64,000 nt of DNA, from positions 3,808,501 through 3,872,500 of the forward strand of contig CM032131.1 of the NCBI GenBank assembly GCA_018894105.1. Direction: 5' to 3'. A program made the position numbers and the translations under genes. The stretch comes from Jacaranda mimosifolia. Its lineage: Eukaryota; Streptophyta; Magnoliopsida; Lamiales; Bignoniaceae. Positions 22,071-33,058 of the stretch are shown here, one piece after another (within the stretch, counting starts at the first letter, position 1; every line of letters begins with the position of its first letter). The notes under the pieces were generated by a model. That model searched no databases, had not been told where the DNA came from, and saw only the letters and a list, made by a program, of their open reading frames with translations.

Positions 22071-23771
22071 AGGTCTGTAACACCCCTAAATATATAATTG
22101 GTAGGATTTTATTTATCATTATTTTTATGAATTTTATTTGTTTATTTTTATTCTTTTTAAAAGTTTTGGGGGTCATAATGAAAATAGGGAAAGACTTAAT
22201 TGTAACACATTTGAAAGTTGTGGGGGTCAAAATGGAATTATTTTAGGTTAACTGGGCCAAATCGAGGTACTATTAAGTTGTGGGATAAATTGGAAGTCAA
22301 TTTGAACTTTTGAGGGTCTAATTTAAAGATGGGATAAAATGCGCCTCCCCTTCCCCTCCCCAATTTTCTTCAATTCTTTCCCACACACTCTCTCCTTCCC
22401 CTCCAATGATTTTCTCCGACGATGGCCATATTATAAAACTAACCCAACCAAAAGTTTCTTTACCTTACTAAGAACCCAACGGTGTAACATATAATTAAAT
22501 TCAATTAGTGGATCGTATGGGAAACTAAAGCCTGAAATCGAGCTATGGCGGTGAGCGATAGAGCGGCAATTTGGACGGTGAAAATTGGTGTTTGAAGGGT
22601 GGTTTTGGTAGAGTTTAGCTCAATGAGCATTTTAGTGTCTTCGTTTTATAGTTTAGACCGCCAGTAGCAGTGAAATTGGAGAAGAATCGTAGCAGCGAAG
22701 GTGGTGGCGTTGGGTTTTTGGAGCTCTAATTGAGGATGAATTCGGCGATGAAGCATAAAATTAACTAGTGCATTTGGTTGCTCTCATTGAGACGCTTTTA
22801 ATTGAGGTGGTGGTGAGCTATTCCCGCGGCGGCGGCTTTAGGATAGTTTCTTCGTCTTGTCACGGTGGTCTCACTAATATAGTTAGTTTGTAACAATTGT
22901 ACCCCGATATCAAGATTTGGTAGAAACAATTTGGAAATAGGACTTAAGACTTTATGTAGTTCTTAAATTGATTTTAGATTTTGCCCATTTCTTGTATTTT
23001 GTAGTACAAATGGTAGAATGTGAAATGGATCAGGAAATGAGACACATGCATGGGTATATATAAAAACCTAGTGGGCTTGGATTTGTATTATTATATGTAA
23101 ATCTTGGTTAATTTAGTTAATTAGATGATTAAATCCCTAATTTTTATGTAATTGAACCATAAGTAACAAATTGGCTTATAAATGATAGTCGGACCGTTAT
23201 AATCGATTTTGTGTAATGTTGTAAGGATAACTATAAGATAGGAATATGGTTTTATTCCTTTATCGGAGTGAATATGATCCTCGTAAGTACTATGATATCA
23301 ATGGCATAATTAGTATGTCATCTCTTGACAATATCGGGACCGGATTTTAAAATTAGTATTAATTGTAAAGCAACTGATAGAAGAATGTTACCCATTTAAT
23401 TATTGTTATAGGGTCAAAACAAGTGTTTTGATGATAAATCCATTATTTTGGTTAGGTGATGAGAAGCTGGTCCTCAAGACAGTAGACCGAGATAGTATTT
23501 ATGTGGTTGTTCAGGTGAGGGGTAGCCTATCTTTGTTTTAGGAAGTAAATGTTCTTTGATTGCTTGAATTTCTTCGTTCGTAAGAATTCCTTGATTGTGC
23601 ATCTGTTGAAATTGATTGTACTCATTCTGGTGCCCAGAACACTCATTGTCGTATATATTATTGTTCAATATAACCTACAGCCTTGTGGGCTTCCCTTTTA
23701 TTTTGTTGATTTTGATTCTTGCCGATCAAATCGTGGTTAGTACTTCTATTTGAAATTGTTCCACATATAAT

Positions 23772-23941
23772 TTGTTTGGCCTTGTTGGCATAATTGAATC
23801 ATTCTGTATATCATTTGTTTGGCCTTGTCAGCATAATTAAATTGATCTGTATATCGTTTGTTTGGCCTTGTCAGCATATTTGAATCGTTCTGTATATCAT
23901 TGTTTGGCCTTGTTGGCAAATTATTTATGGATCGTATTGGC
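23772..23941 (+). repeat. tandem repeat, 42-43-bp unit, 4 copies
   Basis: TTGTTTGGCCTTGT(T/C) recurs at 23772, 23815, 23858 and 23900. Each copy is followed by GCATAATTGAAT and CTGTATATC. It lies within the gypsy LTR. Confidence 0.85.
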
Positions 23942-23982
23942 ATATACATACACAAGGGATTTTGTTTGGGCCGAGTGCCAAT

Positions 23983-24150
23983 CCAAGCGGAATGCTTGAT
24001 GTTTCTATCACGTACCAAGTGGAATGCTTGATGTTTCTGTCACGTACCAAGAGGAATGCTTGATGTTTCTGTCACGTGCCAAGTGGAATGCTTGAGTTTC
24101 TATCACGTACCAAGCAGAATGCTTGAGATTATGTAACGTACAAGAGGAAT
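23983..24150 (+). repeat. tandem repeat, 32-bp unit, about 5.5 copies
   Basis: CCAAG(C/T)GGAATGCTTGA recurs at 23983, 24015, 24047, 24079 and 24110, decaying by 24140. The linker is TTTCTRTCACGTA. The repeat creates an antisense frame with a repeated Ala-Trp-Tyr pattern, which should not be taken as a protein. Confidence 0.9.
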
Positions 24151-24734
24151 AAGGAGAATTTGTTATGCATATTATGCTTTGGGTTTGTTTGATTTTGTTT
24201 GTACTCTGTTCAGGGAGCAATAAGGACGTAGAGATTCCCATTTGCTGAATTTGAAATTGTTTATGTTCTAGCATATTCATGTTTCTAATTGTAATGTCTT
24301 GTTAGTTGATAACCTGTTGATCTACTGCTTCTTTAACAGATCCCTTTACACTGTTTGTTGTATTTCCCTTTACTAAGTCCTTAGGACTTACCTTTTTTGT
24401 TTTTCCTATTTTCCTCCTAGATAGGATGAGTGAAGAATGAGGGCTTATGGCTTGATCCGAGGAAACTATTTTGTAATAGATTAGGTGTTTATTCATGTGT
24501 ATATATAGACATCACTTGGTTGTAACTAAGTCATGAGACAGTTGGTATGTTTGAATGTTATTGGAAGACTTTTGGCATGTATATATGGCACTCCTTATAG
24601 TATATTTTAAGTTGAGGCATGCTGCTGTCTTTGAGACTTGTTGAAATTTTGTGGGCCTTTTAGTTATCTCATATATTATAATTTAAGTTTGAATTAGTGG
24701 CATTTCAGTTTAGGGATTATCAAGTAGGAGGCCA

Positions 24735-25229
24735 CAATATGTCTACGTTTTTAATTTTTGAATAAAAAAGTTCTAGAAGTTTACGAAATCATTTTGTCGA
24801 CGAGCTTTTGTAGCTCTAGATCTTTTTTCCTATTTTTTTGTTGATACCCTTTAAATTATATTGCACCCGTGATTAAATTTACCTAAATGCCCTCTTATAA
24901 AACTATTTAACCCATATTAATCTAATGAATAGAGAAGAATGTCAATTTACTTATGTGAATGAGGAAAGGCAAGATTTCAATTTATTTATGTGAATGAGGA
25001 AAGGTGCAGATTTCAAACAAGAATATTGAGCGTTGTTGCATACTGAAAGAAAAAGTCAAAGATACATTTCTTAAGTTAATATGTCATAGGGGCACTAGAA
25101 AAGCCTAGTGAAAAAAGATAAAAAAGAATCGAATTGTACTTTTCTTTTCCATTTTAGCAGTCTTTAGTAAAGTTTTGTCTTGGCTTAATTATATGTAAAT
25201 ATCAAATTTGATATTATATAAAAATTGAT
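24735..25229. other. short intergenic stretch with a 37-bp duplication
   Basis: No gene. A direct duplication of about 37 bp (TTATGTGAATGAGGAAAGG twice, near 24952 and 24989) is visible. Confidence 0.5.
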
Positions 25230-25698
25230 TTCTCTAATGGGACACTTATTGAAAAGTACCAAATGCACTTTCCAATTTGGTGATCAGTCCCCACTTGTTT
25301 TTTGTTAGAACAAACTCCCTAGTTTTGTTAAATTTTTAGAGATTACTCCCTACTCATTTGATTTGACAAAAATGCCCTTAAGTATCATATTTTTCATTCA
25401 TTTTTTCTCACTTCTTCTCCATCCGATAAGCAAACAGTAAATCATATCATACGCTCATTACCAGAAACAGAAAGAACAGAAAAAACACAACAAGCTCCAC
25501 GGCAGGAACGAGAATAACGTCAGAGCCAACAACCACCAACTCGACATCTGCATTGTCTTCTTCTCTTTTTATTTTCATCATTTTTGAGTTTCTTCTTCTT
25601 CTTCTTCTTCTTCTTCTTCTTCTCAGTTGCTTCTGGGTTTCTTATATTTTTCCGACAATGTCAACAAGTAGTGAAGTAGGAGTGTTCAATCAAGTTAA

Positions 25699-25931
25699 TG
25701 GACATGTACATTAATCTCTCAAGAGAATGGAGTGAAATCAACGCCGAACACTTCAGTTTGCAATACATAGCTCCACATTAAAGATTGTACGTGAGTTTGA
25801 CTGATGATAACAGTGTCATGAATATGGTCTTACTGCATTTGACATTGAATATGAACATTGTTGACATCCTGATAAACCGAAATGATGAATTAAGCAGCAG
25901 TGCAAAGAATAGCAGTGATGGTTTAAGGTAA
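25699..25931 (+). pseudogene. MULE transposase N-terminal-like fragment
   Basis: Seventy-odd codons with one internal stop. Visible landmarks are MDMYINLSREWSEI, FSLQYIAPH, a stop, then RLYVSLTDDNSVMNMVLLH and VDILINRNDE. The pattern V-x-L-x-D-D-x-S-V-x-x-M followed by an I/V-rich strand resembles the ubiquitin-like or PB1-like region before the DNA-binding domain in plant MuDR-type transposases. The frame ends at AGG|TAA, and AGGTAATA could be an old splice donor. An upstream ATG at 25658 (MSTSSEVG) is in another frame, so a small shift separates the original start from this part. The zinc finger and DDE core are absent. It lies outside the palindrome. Confidence 0.45.
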
Positions 25932-25959
25932 TACTTCTACAAAATCTAAGTTGGACTGC

Positions 25960-26327
25960 AGTTTGTAAAGTTTTGTACTTGAAGTGTTCTGAAATTGTAC
26001 TCTGTTATGTAAGTTTTATACTTCAAGTGTTCTACTAATTGATTATCCAAAATTGTACTGCAACTTCTAGCAGTTTATACTTGAAGTGTTCCTAAACTAT
26101 ACGTCTTCTATATAAAATTATACTTTTGATTTTCTGAAATTATACTTCATTTTATCAAAGATTGTACTCGATTTATTGAAGTTATATACTTTAAGTGTTA
26201 TTTTTATCGATTAACCAAAATATACTGCAGTTGCTAGGACTTTATACTTCAAGCGTTCTGAAATTGTACTTCACTTTATCTAAAATTGTACTTTTATTTT
26301 CTGAAATTATACTTTCTTTTGTACTTC
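25960..26327 (+). repeat. degenerate short repeat rich in TATACTTC/TTGTACT
   Basis: A string of loosely repeated phrases such as TTTATACTTCAAGTGTTCTGAAATTGTACT, quoted here only as TATACTTCAAG, GTTCTGAAAT and TTGTACT, at 20-30-bp intervals. It has no coding content and is confined to the left outer part of the MULE. Confidence 0.55.
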
Positions 26328-26589
26328 ATCGAAAGAAACAAATATATGTTTTCTGCATTTACAATTTTAAATGTCTGTGATTTTTCAGTGTTGTACTTAT
26401 TTCTTGTCTATTTTCTCATGTTTAGGGTTTTTATTCCCTTTTTAGTTGTTAAACACTTGAACCCAATTGATATATATGATTTTTGTTGTGAGATGAGAAG
26501 TTTTTTATTTGTACTTAAAAGGCATGAAAGTTGTACTTCACTTTTTGAGGTTTATACTTCTTTTTACTTGAAATTATACAGTAAAATTA

Positions 26590-26998
26590 TCTGAAAGTGG
26601 TAGTATATTATTTGTGGTACAAAACATCCAAGCCTGCAGTACACATTAAGCAAAAGTGTAGTATATAATATGTGTAACTGCAGTATATTTTAGAAGCAAA
26701 TGTAATATAAACATTCAAGCTTGCAGTACACATTAAGCAAAAGTGTAGTATATAATATGTGTAACTGCAGTACATTTTAAAAGCATTTGTAGTACAAAAT
26801 ATTCAAAGCTGCAGATTAAATGAAATTATAGTATATAATATGTGTGCATGCAGTATATTTTAGAAGCATCTATAGTACAAAAGCATTAAAGCATGTAGTA
26901 TACATTAACTGAAAATGTAGTATATAATTTGTGTATTTGTAGTACAAAATATTTAAGCCTGTAGTATACATTAAATGAAAATGTAGTATATAATTTGT
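26590..26998 (+). repeat. ~85-bp tandem repeats, block 1 (mirrored at 31974-32384)
   Basis: TTTTAGAAGCA recurs at about 84-bp intervals (26690, 26773, 26857), each unit also holding GTAGTACAAAA, CAGTACACATTAA and GTAGTATATAAT. The reverse-complement block is at 31974-32384. Confidence 0.8.
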
Positions 26999-27693
26999 GT
27001 AAAGAGGAGCTAAACTCATCCGGTGCAAAAAAGAGATCAGAGTTGAGTTGGGGCACCGCATACACTTCGAGTCCTTGTGTATGTGTTGATGAGGACGTCA
27101 ACGGATCGAGTGGGGGAGAATGTCATGGGTCGCTCATTGGAGAAGAATAGCGACCGTGACTTGAAGGGGCATTAGGAGCGACAAGGCATTGTCGGCTCAC
27201 CCGATAAGGCGAAAAAGGCCCATGAGCAGAGACTCTTACGAGGTGCGGTTTGAAAAACTGTTTCAATGGCATATTCCTTGAGTTATGAGGATGTTTCCCA
27301 CCAAGTTTGAAGTCATTTCGTGTCCGTTTGGGCACCGAACATTGAGGGCGACCTGGAGCAGTCTTACTGCACGCAGATAGTGCAAAGATGCATCGAGCAG
27401 AGTGTCTTGGAAAAGGAATTTTGTGAAACTGTTTCAGTGGGGTGTTCCTTGAGGTGTTGGCAACGTTCCCACCAAGTTTCACCAGTAGACGGTTCCGTTT
27501 GGATAGGAAACGGCGAAGATCTTTAGAATGCAACAGTGCAGTGGCATTGCTGTAATTCTAGCTTATTGCGAGGGAAATTACTGTTCCATGGAGAATCGGA
27601 CAGGGCTGGAACTTTGTGGAGTTAATGTATAAGCCGAGAGCTATCCAACGGTTCAAGCGGCAAGTGATTTGGACACCGGGAGAGGAAGTTGCG
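26999..27693 (+). mobile_element. captured gypsy polypurine tract and LTR piece in left arm
   Basis: A 695-bp island of much higher GC content than its AT-rich surroundings. It holds GATCGAGTGGGGGAGAA (27104-27120, polypurine-tract-like) immediately followed by TGTCATGGGTCG, a gypsy-type LTR start, and about 570 bp of LTR. Ends abruptly at GAAGTTGCG. The inverted copy occupies 31279-31973 exactly in register, so the piece was inside the element before the palindrome formed. Confidence 0.65.
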
Positions 27694-28240
27694 AAAATGT
27701 AGTACAAAATATTCAAGCCTATAGATTTAAATGAAATTATAGTATATAATCTGTGTACATGCAATATATTTTAGAAGCATCTGTAGTACAAAAATATTCA
27801 AGTGTGCAGTATACATTAACTGAAAATATAATATATAATCTGTGTATCTGCAGTACATTTTAGAAGCAACTATAGTACAAAATATTTAAGCCTGCAATAT
27901 ACATTAAATGAAAGTGTAGTATATAATCTTTGTAACTGCAGTATATTTTATAAACAAATGTAGTATAAACATTTATGCTTACAGTTCACATTAGGCAAAA
28001 GTGTAGCATATAATCTATGTAACTGCAGTACATTTTAGAAGCATCTGTAGTACAAAACATTCAAGCATGTAGATTAAATTAAATTATAATTTAATATTTA
28101 TATATATGGAGTACATTTTAGAAGCATCTGTAGTACAAAAACATTTAGGCATGTAGTATATATTAACTGAAAATGTAGTATATAACATGTATATCTATAG
28201 TACATTTTAGAAGCAACTGTAATACAAAACATTTAAGCTT
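27694..28240 (+). repeat. ~85-bp tandem repeats, block 2 (mirrored at 30734-31280)
   Basis: Same unit family as block 1, about six copies, resuming directly after the captured LTR piece. This suggests that the LTR was inserted into, or spliced into, one continuous array. Confidence 0.8.
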
Positions 28241-28363
28241 ATAGGGTTTGAATCATACTTTGTATGTACATACATATGTAAATTGAAGCATACTTTGTTT
28301 ATAATATTATTTTGTATGTAAGTATAATTTTCCATCAAGTATTTATAATATTTTTATTTCAGT

Positions 28364-29150
28364 ACAATATGAGGGAAATGAATTACAAATGTAGAACAAA
28401 CAAAGTATAAATGGTGTTATGTTGAAGTACACTTCAATTCAATTGAAATCAAGCAGTGAATTTGAGTACAATATGATGAAAATGAAGTACAAATATAGAA
28501 CAAACAAAGTATAAATGGTGTTATGTTGAATTCAATTAAATTAAAATCGAGCAGTGAATTTAAGTACAATATGATGGAAATGAAGTACAAGCGTAGAACA
28601 AACAAAGTATAAATAGTGTTATGTTGAAGTACAGTTCAATTAAATTGAAACTGGACAGTGAATTTGAGTACAATATGATGGAAATGAAGTACAAACGTAG
28701 AACAAATAAAGTATAAATGATGTTATGTTGAAGTACACTTCAATTAAATTGAAGTTGGACAGTGAATTTGAGTACAATATGATGTAAATGAAGTACAAAC
28801 TTAGAACAAACAAAATATAAATGGTGTTATGTTGAAGTACACTTCAACTAAATTGAAATCGAACAGTGAATTTGAGTACAATATCATAGAAATAAAGTAC
28901 AAACATAAAACAAACAAAGTATAAATGGTGTTATGTTGAAGTACACTTCAACTAAATTGAAATCACGAAGTGAATTGAGTACAATATGATGAAAACAAAG
29001 TACAAATATAGAACAAACAAAGTATAAATGGTGTTATGTTAAAGTACACTTCAATTCAATTGAAACCGGATAATGAATTTGAGTAAAATATGATGAAAAT
29101 GTAGTACAAATGTAGAACAAACAAAGTATAAATGGTGTTATGTTGAAGTA
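28364..29150 (+). repeat. ~100-bp tandem repeats, 8 copies (mirrored at 29824-30612)
   Basis: ACAATATGATGRAAATGAAG recurs at about 28364, 28467, 28566, 28669, 28772, 28878, 28978 and 29086. Each unit also holds AGAACAAACAAAGTATAAAT and GTGTTATGTTGAAGTACA. The inverted copies create the short frames around 30365-30559 on the plus strand and 28417-28605 on the minus strand, which are not genes. Confidence 0.9.
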
Positions 29151-29436
29151 CACTTATTGCAATTGAATAATTAGTCTCCAATAATTGTAGTGATGGTCAA
29201 ATACAATATTTTGATATTATCAAATAAGGTGAAGTACGTATTTGTATGGGTTATATGGTGGATATTATTGTCAAATGCTCATTTATTTACATCTTTGAAA
29301 GTATAAGTATTCTTTACATTACTGCAATTGATAACATTCATTCGTTCAACATTAGTGGTTAACACTTTAAAACTTTAATATTATTTTATTCATATAACAA
29401 ATATTGCACACATTTTTAGAGTTTGGTTATTAATTA

Positions 29437-29533
29437 CATATTTCATTTCGGCCATTATGTACTCCATTTCTTAATATTTTTACTAATATTGTTGAATTGA
29501 AATTTGTTCCATGATTTGATTTTTAAGTCTCAG
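29437..29533. repeat. 97-bp spacer (hairpin loop) of the palindrome
   Basis: Unique AT-rich sequence between the arms. Pairing stops cleanly at TAATTA on both sides. If the region is transcribed through, this would be the loop of a long hairpin RNA. Confidence 0.85.
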
Positions 29534-32500
29534 TAATTAATAACCAAATTCTAAAAATGTGTGTAATATTTATTATATGAATAAAATAATATTAAAGTTT
29601 TAAAGTGTTAACCACTAATGTTGAACGAATGAATGTTATCAATCGCAGTAATGTAAAGAATATTTATGTTTTCAAAGATGTAAATAAATGAGCATTTGAC
29701 AATAATATCCATCATATAACCCATATAAATACGTACTTCACCTTATTCGATAATCTCAAAATATTGTATTTGACCATCACTACAATTATTGGAGACTAAT
29801 TATTTAATTGCAAAAAGTGTATTTCAACATAACACCATTTATACTTTGTTTGTTCTACATTTGTACTACATTTTCATCATATTTTACTCAAATTCATTGT
29901 CCGGTTTCAATTGAATTGAAGTGTACTTTAACATAACACTATTTATACTTTGTTTGTTCTATATTTGTACTTTATTTTCATCATATTGTACTCAATTCAC
30001 TTCCTGATTTCAATTTAATTGAAGTGTACTTCAACATAACACCATTTATACTTTGTTTGTTTTATGTTTGTACTTCATTTCTATGATATTGTACTCAAAT
30101 TCACTGTTCGATTTCAATTTAGTTGAAGTGTACTTCAACATAACACCATTTATATTTTGTTTGTTCTAAGTTTGTACTTCATTTACATCATATTGTACTC
30201 AAATTCACTGTCCAACTTCAATTTAATTGAAGTGTACTTCAACATAACATCATTTATACTTTATTTGTTCTACGTTTGTACTTCACTTCCATCATATTGT
30301 ACTCAAATTCACTGTCCGGTTTCAATTTAATTGAACTGTACTTCAACATAACACTATTTATACTTTGTTTGTTCTACGCTTGTACTTCATTTCCATCATA
30401 TTGTACTTAAATTCACTGCTCGATTTTAATTTAATTAAATTGTACTTCAACATAACACAATTTATACTTTGTTTGTTCTATATTTGTACTTCATTTCCAT
30501 CATATTGTACTCAAATTCACTGCTTGATTTCAATTGAATTGAAGTGTACTTCAACATAACACCATTTATACTTTGTTTGTTCTACATTTGTAATTCATTT
30601 CCCTCATATTGTACTGAAATAAAAATATTATAAATACTTGATGGAAAATTATACTTACATACAAAATAATATTATAAACAAAGTATGCTTCAATTTACAT
30701 ATGTATGTACATACAAAGTATGATTCAAACCCTATAGGCTTAAATGTTTTGTATTACAGTTGCTTCTAAAATGTACTATAGATACACATGTTATATACTA
30801 CATTTTCAGTTAATATATACTACATGCCTGAATGTTTTTGTACTACAAATGCTTCTAAAATGTACTCCATGTATACAAATATTAAATTATAATTTAATTT
30901 AATCTACATGCTTGAATGTTTTGTACTACAGATGCTTCTAAAATGTACTGCAGTTACATAGATTATATGCTACACTTTTGCCTGATGTGAACTACAAGCA
31001 TAAATGTTTATACTACATTTGTTTATAAAATGTACTGCAATTATAGAGATTATATACTACACTTTCATTTAATGTATACTGCAGGCTATATTTTGTACTA
31101 CAGTTGCTTCTAAAATGTACTGCAGATACACAGATTATATATTATATTTTCAGTTAATGTATACTGCACGCTTGAATATTTTTGTACTACAGATGCTTCT
31201 AAAATATACTGCATGTACACAGATTATATACTATAATTTCATTTAAATCTATAGGCTTGAATGTTTTGTACTACATTTTCGCAACTTCCTCTCCCGGTGT
31301 CCAAATCACTTGCCGCTTGAACCGTTGGATAGCTCTCGGCTTATACATTAACTCCACAAAATTCCAGCCCCGTCCAATTCTCCATGGAACAGTAATTTCC
31401 CTCGCAATAAGCTGGAATTACAGCATTGCCACTGCACTGCCGTATTCTAAAGATCTTCGTCATTTCCTATCCAAACGGAACCGTCTACTGGTGAAACTTG
31501 GTGGGAACGTTGCCAACACCTCAAGGAACACCCCACTGAAACAGTTTCACAAAATTCCTTTTCCAAGACACTCTGCTCAATGCATCTTTGCACTACCTAC
31601 GTGCAATAAGACCGCTCTAGGTCGCCTTCAATGTTCGGTGCTCAAACGATCACGGAATGACTTCAAACTTGGTGGGAAGCATCCTCATAACTCAAGAAAT
31701 ATGCCATTGAAACAGTTTTTCAAACCGCACCTCGTAAGAGTCTCTGCTCATGGGCCTTTTTCGCCTTATCGGGTGAGCCGACAATGCCTTGCCGCTCATA
31801 ATGCTCCTTCAAGTCACGGTCGCAATTCTTCTCCAATGAGCGACCCATGACATTCTCCCCCACTCGATCCGTTGACATCCTCGTCAACACATACACAAGG
31901 ACCCGAAGTGTATGCGGTGCCCCAACTCAACTCTGATCTCTTTTTTGCACCGGATGAGTTTTGCTCCTCTTTACACAGATTATATACTACACTTTCATTT
32001 AATGTATACTACAGACTTAAATATTTTGTACTACAAATACACAAATTATATACTATATTTTCAGTTAATGTATATTGCACGCTTTAATGCTTTTGTACTA
32101 TAGATGCTTCTAAAATATACTGCATGCACACAAATTATATATTATAATTTCATTTAATCTGCAGCTTTGAATATTTTGTACTACAAATGCTTTTAAAATG
32201 TACTGCAGTTACACATATTATATACTACATTTTTGCTTAATGTGTACTGCAAGCTTGAATGTTTATACTACATTTGCTTCTAAAATATACTGCAATTACA
32301 CAGATTATATACTACACTTTTGCTTAATATGTACTGCAAGCTTGGATGTTTTGTACCACAAATAATATACTACCACTTTCAGATAATTTTACCATATAAT
32401 TTCAGGTAAAAAGAAGTATAAACCTCAAAAAAGTGAAGTACAACTTTCATGCCTTTCAAGTACAAATAAAAAACTTCCCATCTCACAATAAAAATCATAT

Positions 32501-32646
32501 ATATCAATTGGGTTCAAGTGTTTAACAACTAAAAAGGGAATCAAAACCCTAAACATGAGAAAATAGACAAGAAATAAGTACAACACTGAAAAATCACAGA
32601 CATTTAAAACTGTAAATGCAGAAAACATATATTTGTTTCTTTCGAT
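29534..32646 (-). repeat. right arm of ~3.1-kb palindrome
   Basis: Reverse complement of the left arm with the same blocks in mirror order: inner unique part, ~100-bp repeats 29824-30612, ~85-bp repeats 30734-31280, captured LTR 31279-31973, ~85-bp repeats 31974-32384, outer part to 32646. The captured LTR holds a 197-codon plus-strand frame (31257-31850) that is broken in the other arm. It is LTR sequence and not a protein gene. Confidence 0.95.
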
Positions 32647-33049
32647 CACTTCTTTTTGTATTTCGCTTCTTGTTGCCGCTGTTTCTCCTTCCATGGTCAC
32701 AGAAAAAATGGCAGAATTTTTGGTGTTTTTTTTTTCCTTTTTTTTTTTTTTCTCTTCTTCTTCTCGCGTCAATGGCAGAGGAACGATTTCGTGCCCTTTT
32801 GTTTGGCTGCTTGGGGAAGTCGTCGATTTCAGGAAAAAAAATATGAAAGCATTCTTCTTGAAGAGAAAAACGCATTTCTCAGGTATTTTTGTTGTTTTCT
32901 CTAGTTACAAGGATATATGTGTCTTTCTAAAAGATATGGGGAGTGATTTCTAAGTTTGTAAAAAAGTAGGGAGTTTAGTGTGTAAAAATTCAAATGGGGA
33001 CTGAACACTAAAGTGAAAATAGGTTTAGGAATTTTTTTCTAATTAACCG
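32647..33049. mobile_element. right outer part of the MULE, unlike the left
   Basis: Only the last ~155 bases resemble the left terminus. The inner 250 bases, with a T-run at 32729-32751, have no counterpart on the left and hold minus-strand frames of low-complexity Arg/Lys-rich protein. On the minus strand the words ATGCGTTTTTCTCTTC and CCCAAGCAGCCAAACAAAAG look gene-like and could be a captured fragment, source unknown. Confidence 0.4.
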
Positions 33050-33058
33050 TTCTCTAAT

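Larger units (their letters stand above)
22076..24734 (+). mobile_element. long gypsy LTR (3' LTR of chromovirus-like relic)
   Basis: Starts TGTAACACCCC right after the polypurine tract AAGAGAGGGAGGTC, which fixes the left boundary. The right end is not fixed because no second copy exists in the window; GGCCACA at about 24734 is a guess. The short ORFs inside are not genes. The CT-rich leader-like stretch at 22350-22410 probably lies near the LTR's own transcription start. Confidence 0.6.
26328..29436 (+). repeat. left arm of ~3.1-kb palindrome
   Basis: Inverted partner of 29534-32646. Matching points keep an almost constant coordinate sum (58970-58976) from ATCGAAAGAAAC (26328/32646) to TTATTAATTA (29436/29534), so the arms have hardly any net length change over 3.1 kb. 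In a 160-base sample around 27070-27230 I counted five differences. Content from outside in: gene-like non-repetitive start, ~85-bp tandem repeats, a captured LTR piece, more ~85-bp repeats, ~100-bp repeats, then a unique inner 280 bp. Confidence 0.95.
25239..33049. mobile_element. Mutator-like foldback element, 7.8 kb, 9-bp target duplication
   Basis: Bounded by the perfect 9-bp direct repeat TTCTCTAAT (25230-25238 and 33050-33058), the size made by Mutator-type transposases. Termini are diverged inverted repeats: GGGACACTTATTGAAAAG on the left, CGGTTAATTAGAAAAAAATT on the right when reverse-complemented. A better conserved subterminal block follows (CAGTCCCCA..TTG, AACTCCCTA, ATYACTCCC) over about 110-160 bp. 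Inside are a decayed transposase-like fragment near the left end only, a (TCT)11 run at 25591-25623, and a palindrome with ~3.1-kb arms and a 97-bp spacer. Much of the interior is built from TACTTC/GTAC-rich tandem repeats. No intact transposase, so it is non-autonomous. I know of similar foldback MULEs in plants, but cannot say whether this family is described. Confidence 0.85.

Noticed and set aside
23746..24280. Two 90-codon minus-strand frames with repeated residues
   Set aside because: They simply translate the 42-bp and 32-bp tandem repeats inside the gypsy LTR.
31257..31850. 197-codon open frame, the second longest after laccase
   Set aside because: It lies in the captured gypsy LTR within the palindrome. 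Its mirror copy in the other arm is broken and shorter, and it shows no recognisable domain. It is LTR sequence.
26328..32646. Palindrome as a simple assembly artefact
   Set aside because: The arms differ by several scattered substitutions and the whole lies within a 9-bp target duplication with transposon ends. An artefact would give identical arms and no such flanks. Long-read confirmation would still be useful.
32425..32953. Several overlapping frames on both strands (up to 115 codons)
   Set aside because: They overlap each other around poly-T/poly-A runs, are low complexity, and partly repeat inside the mirror arm at 26286-26594.
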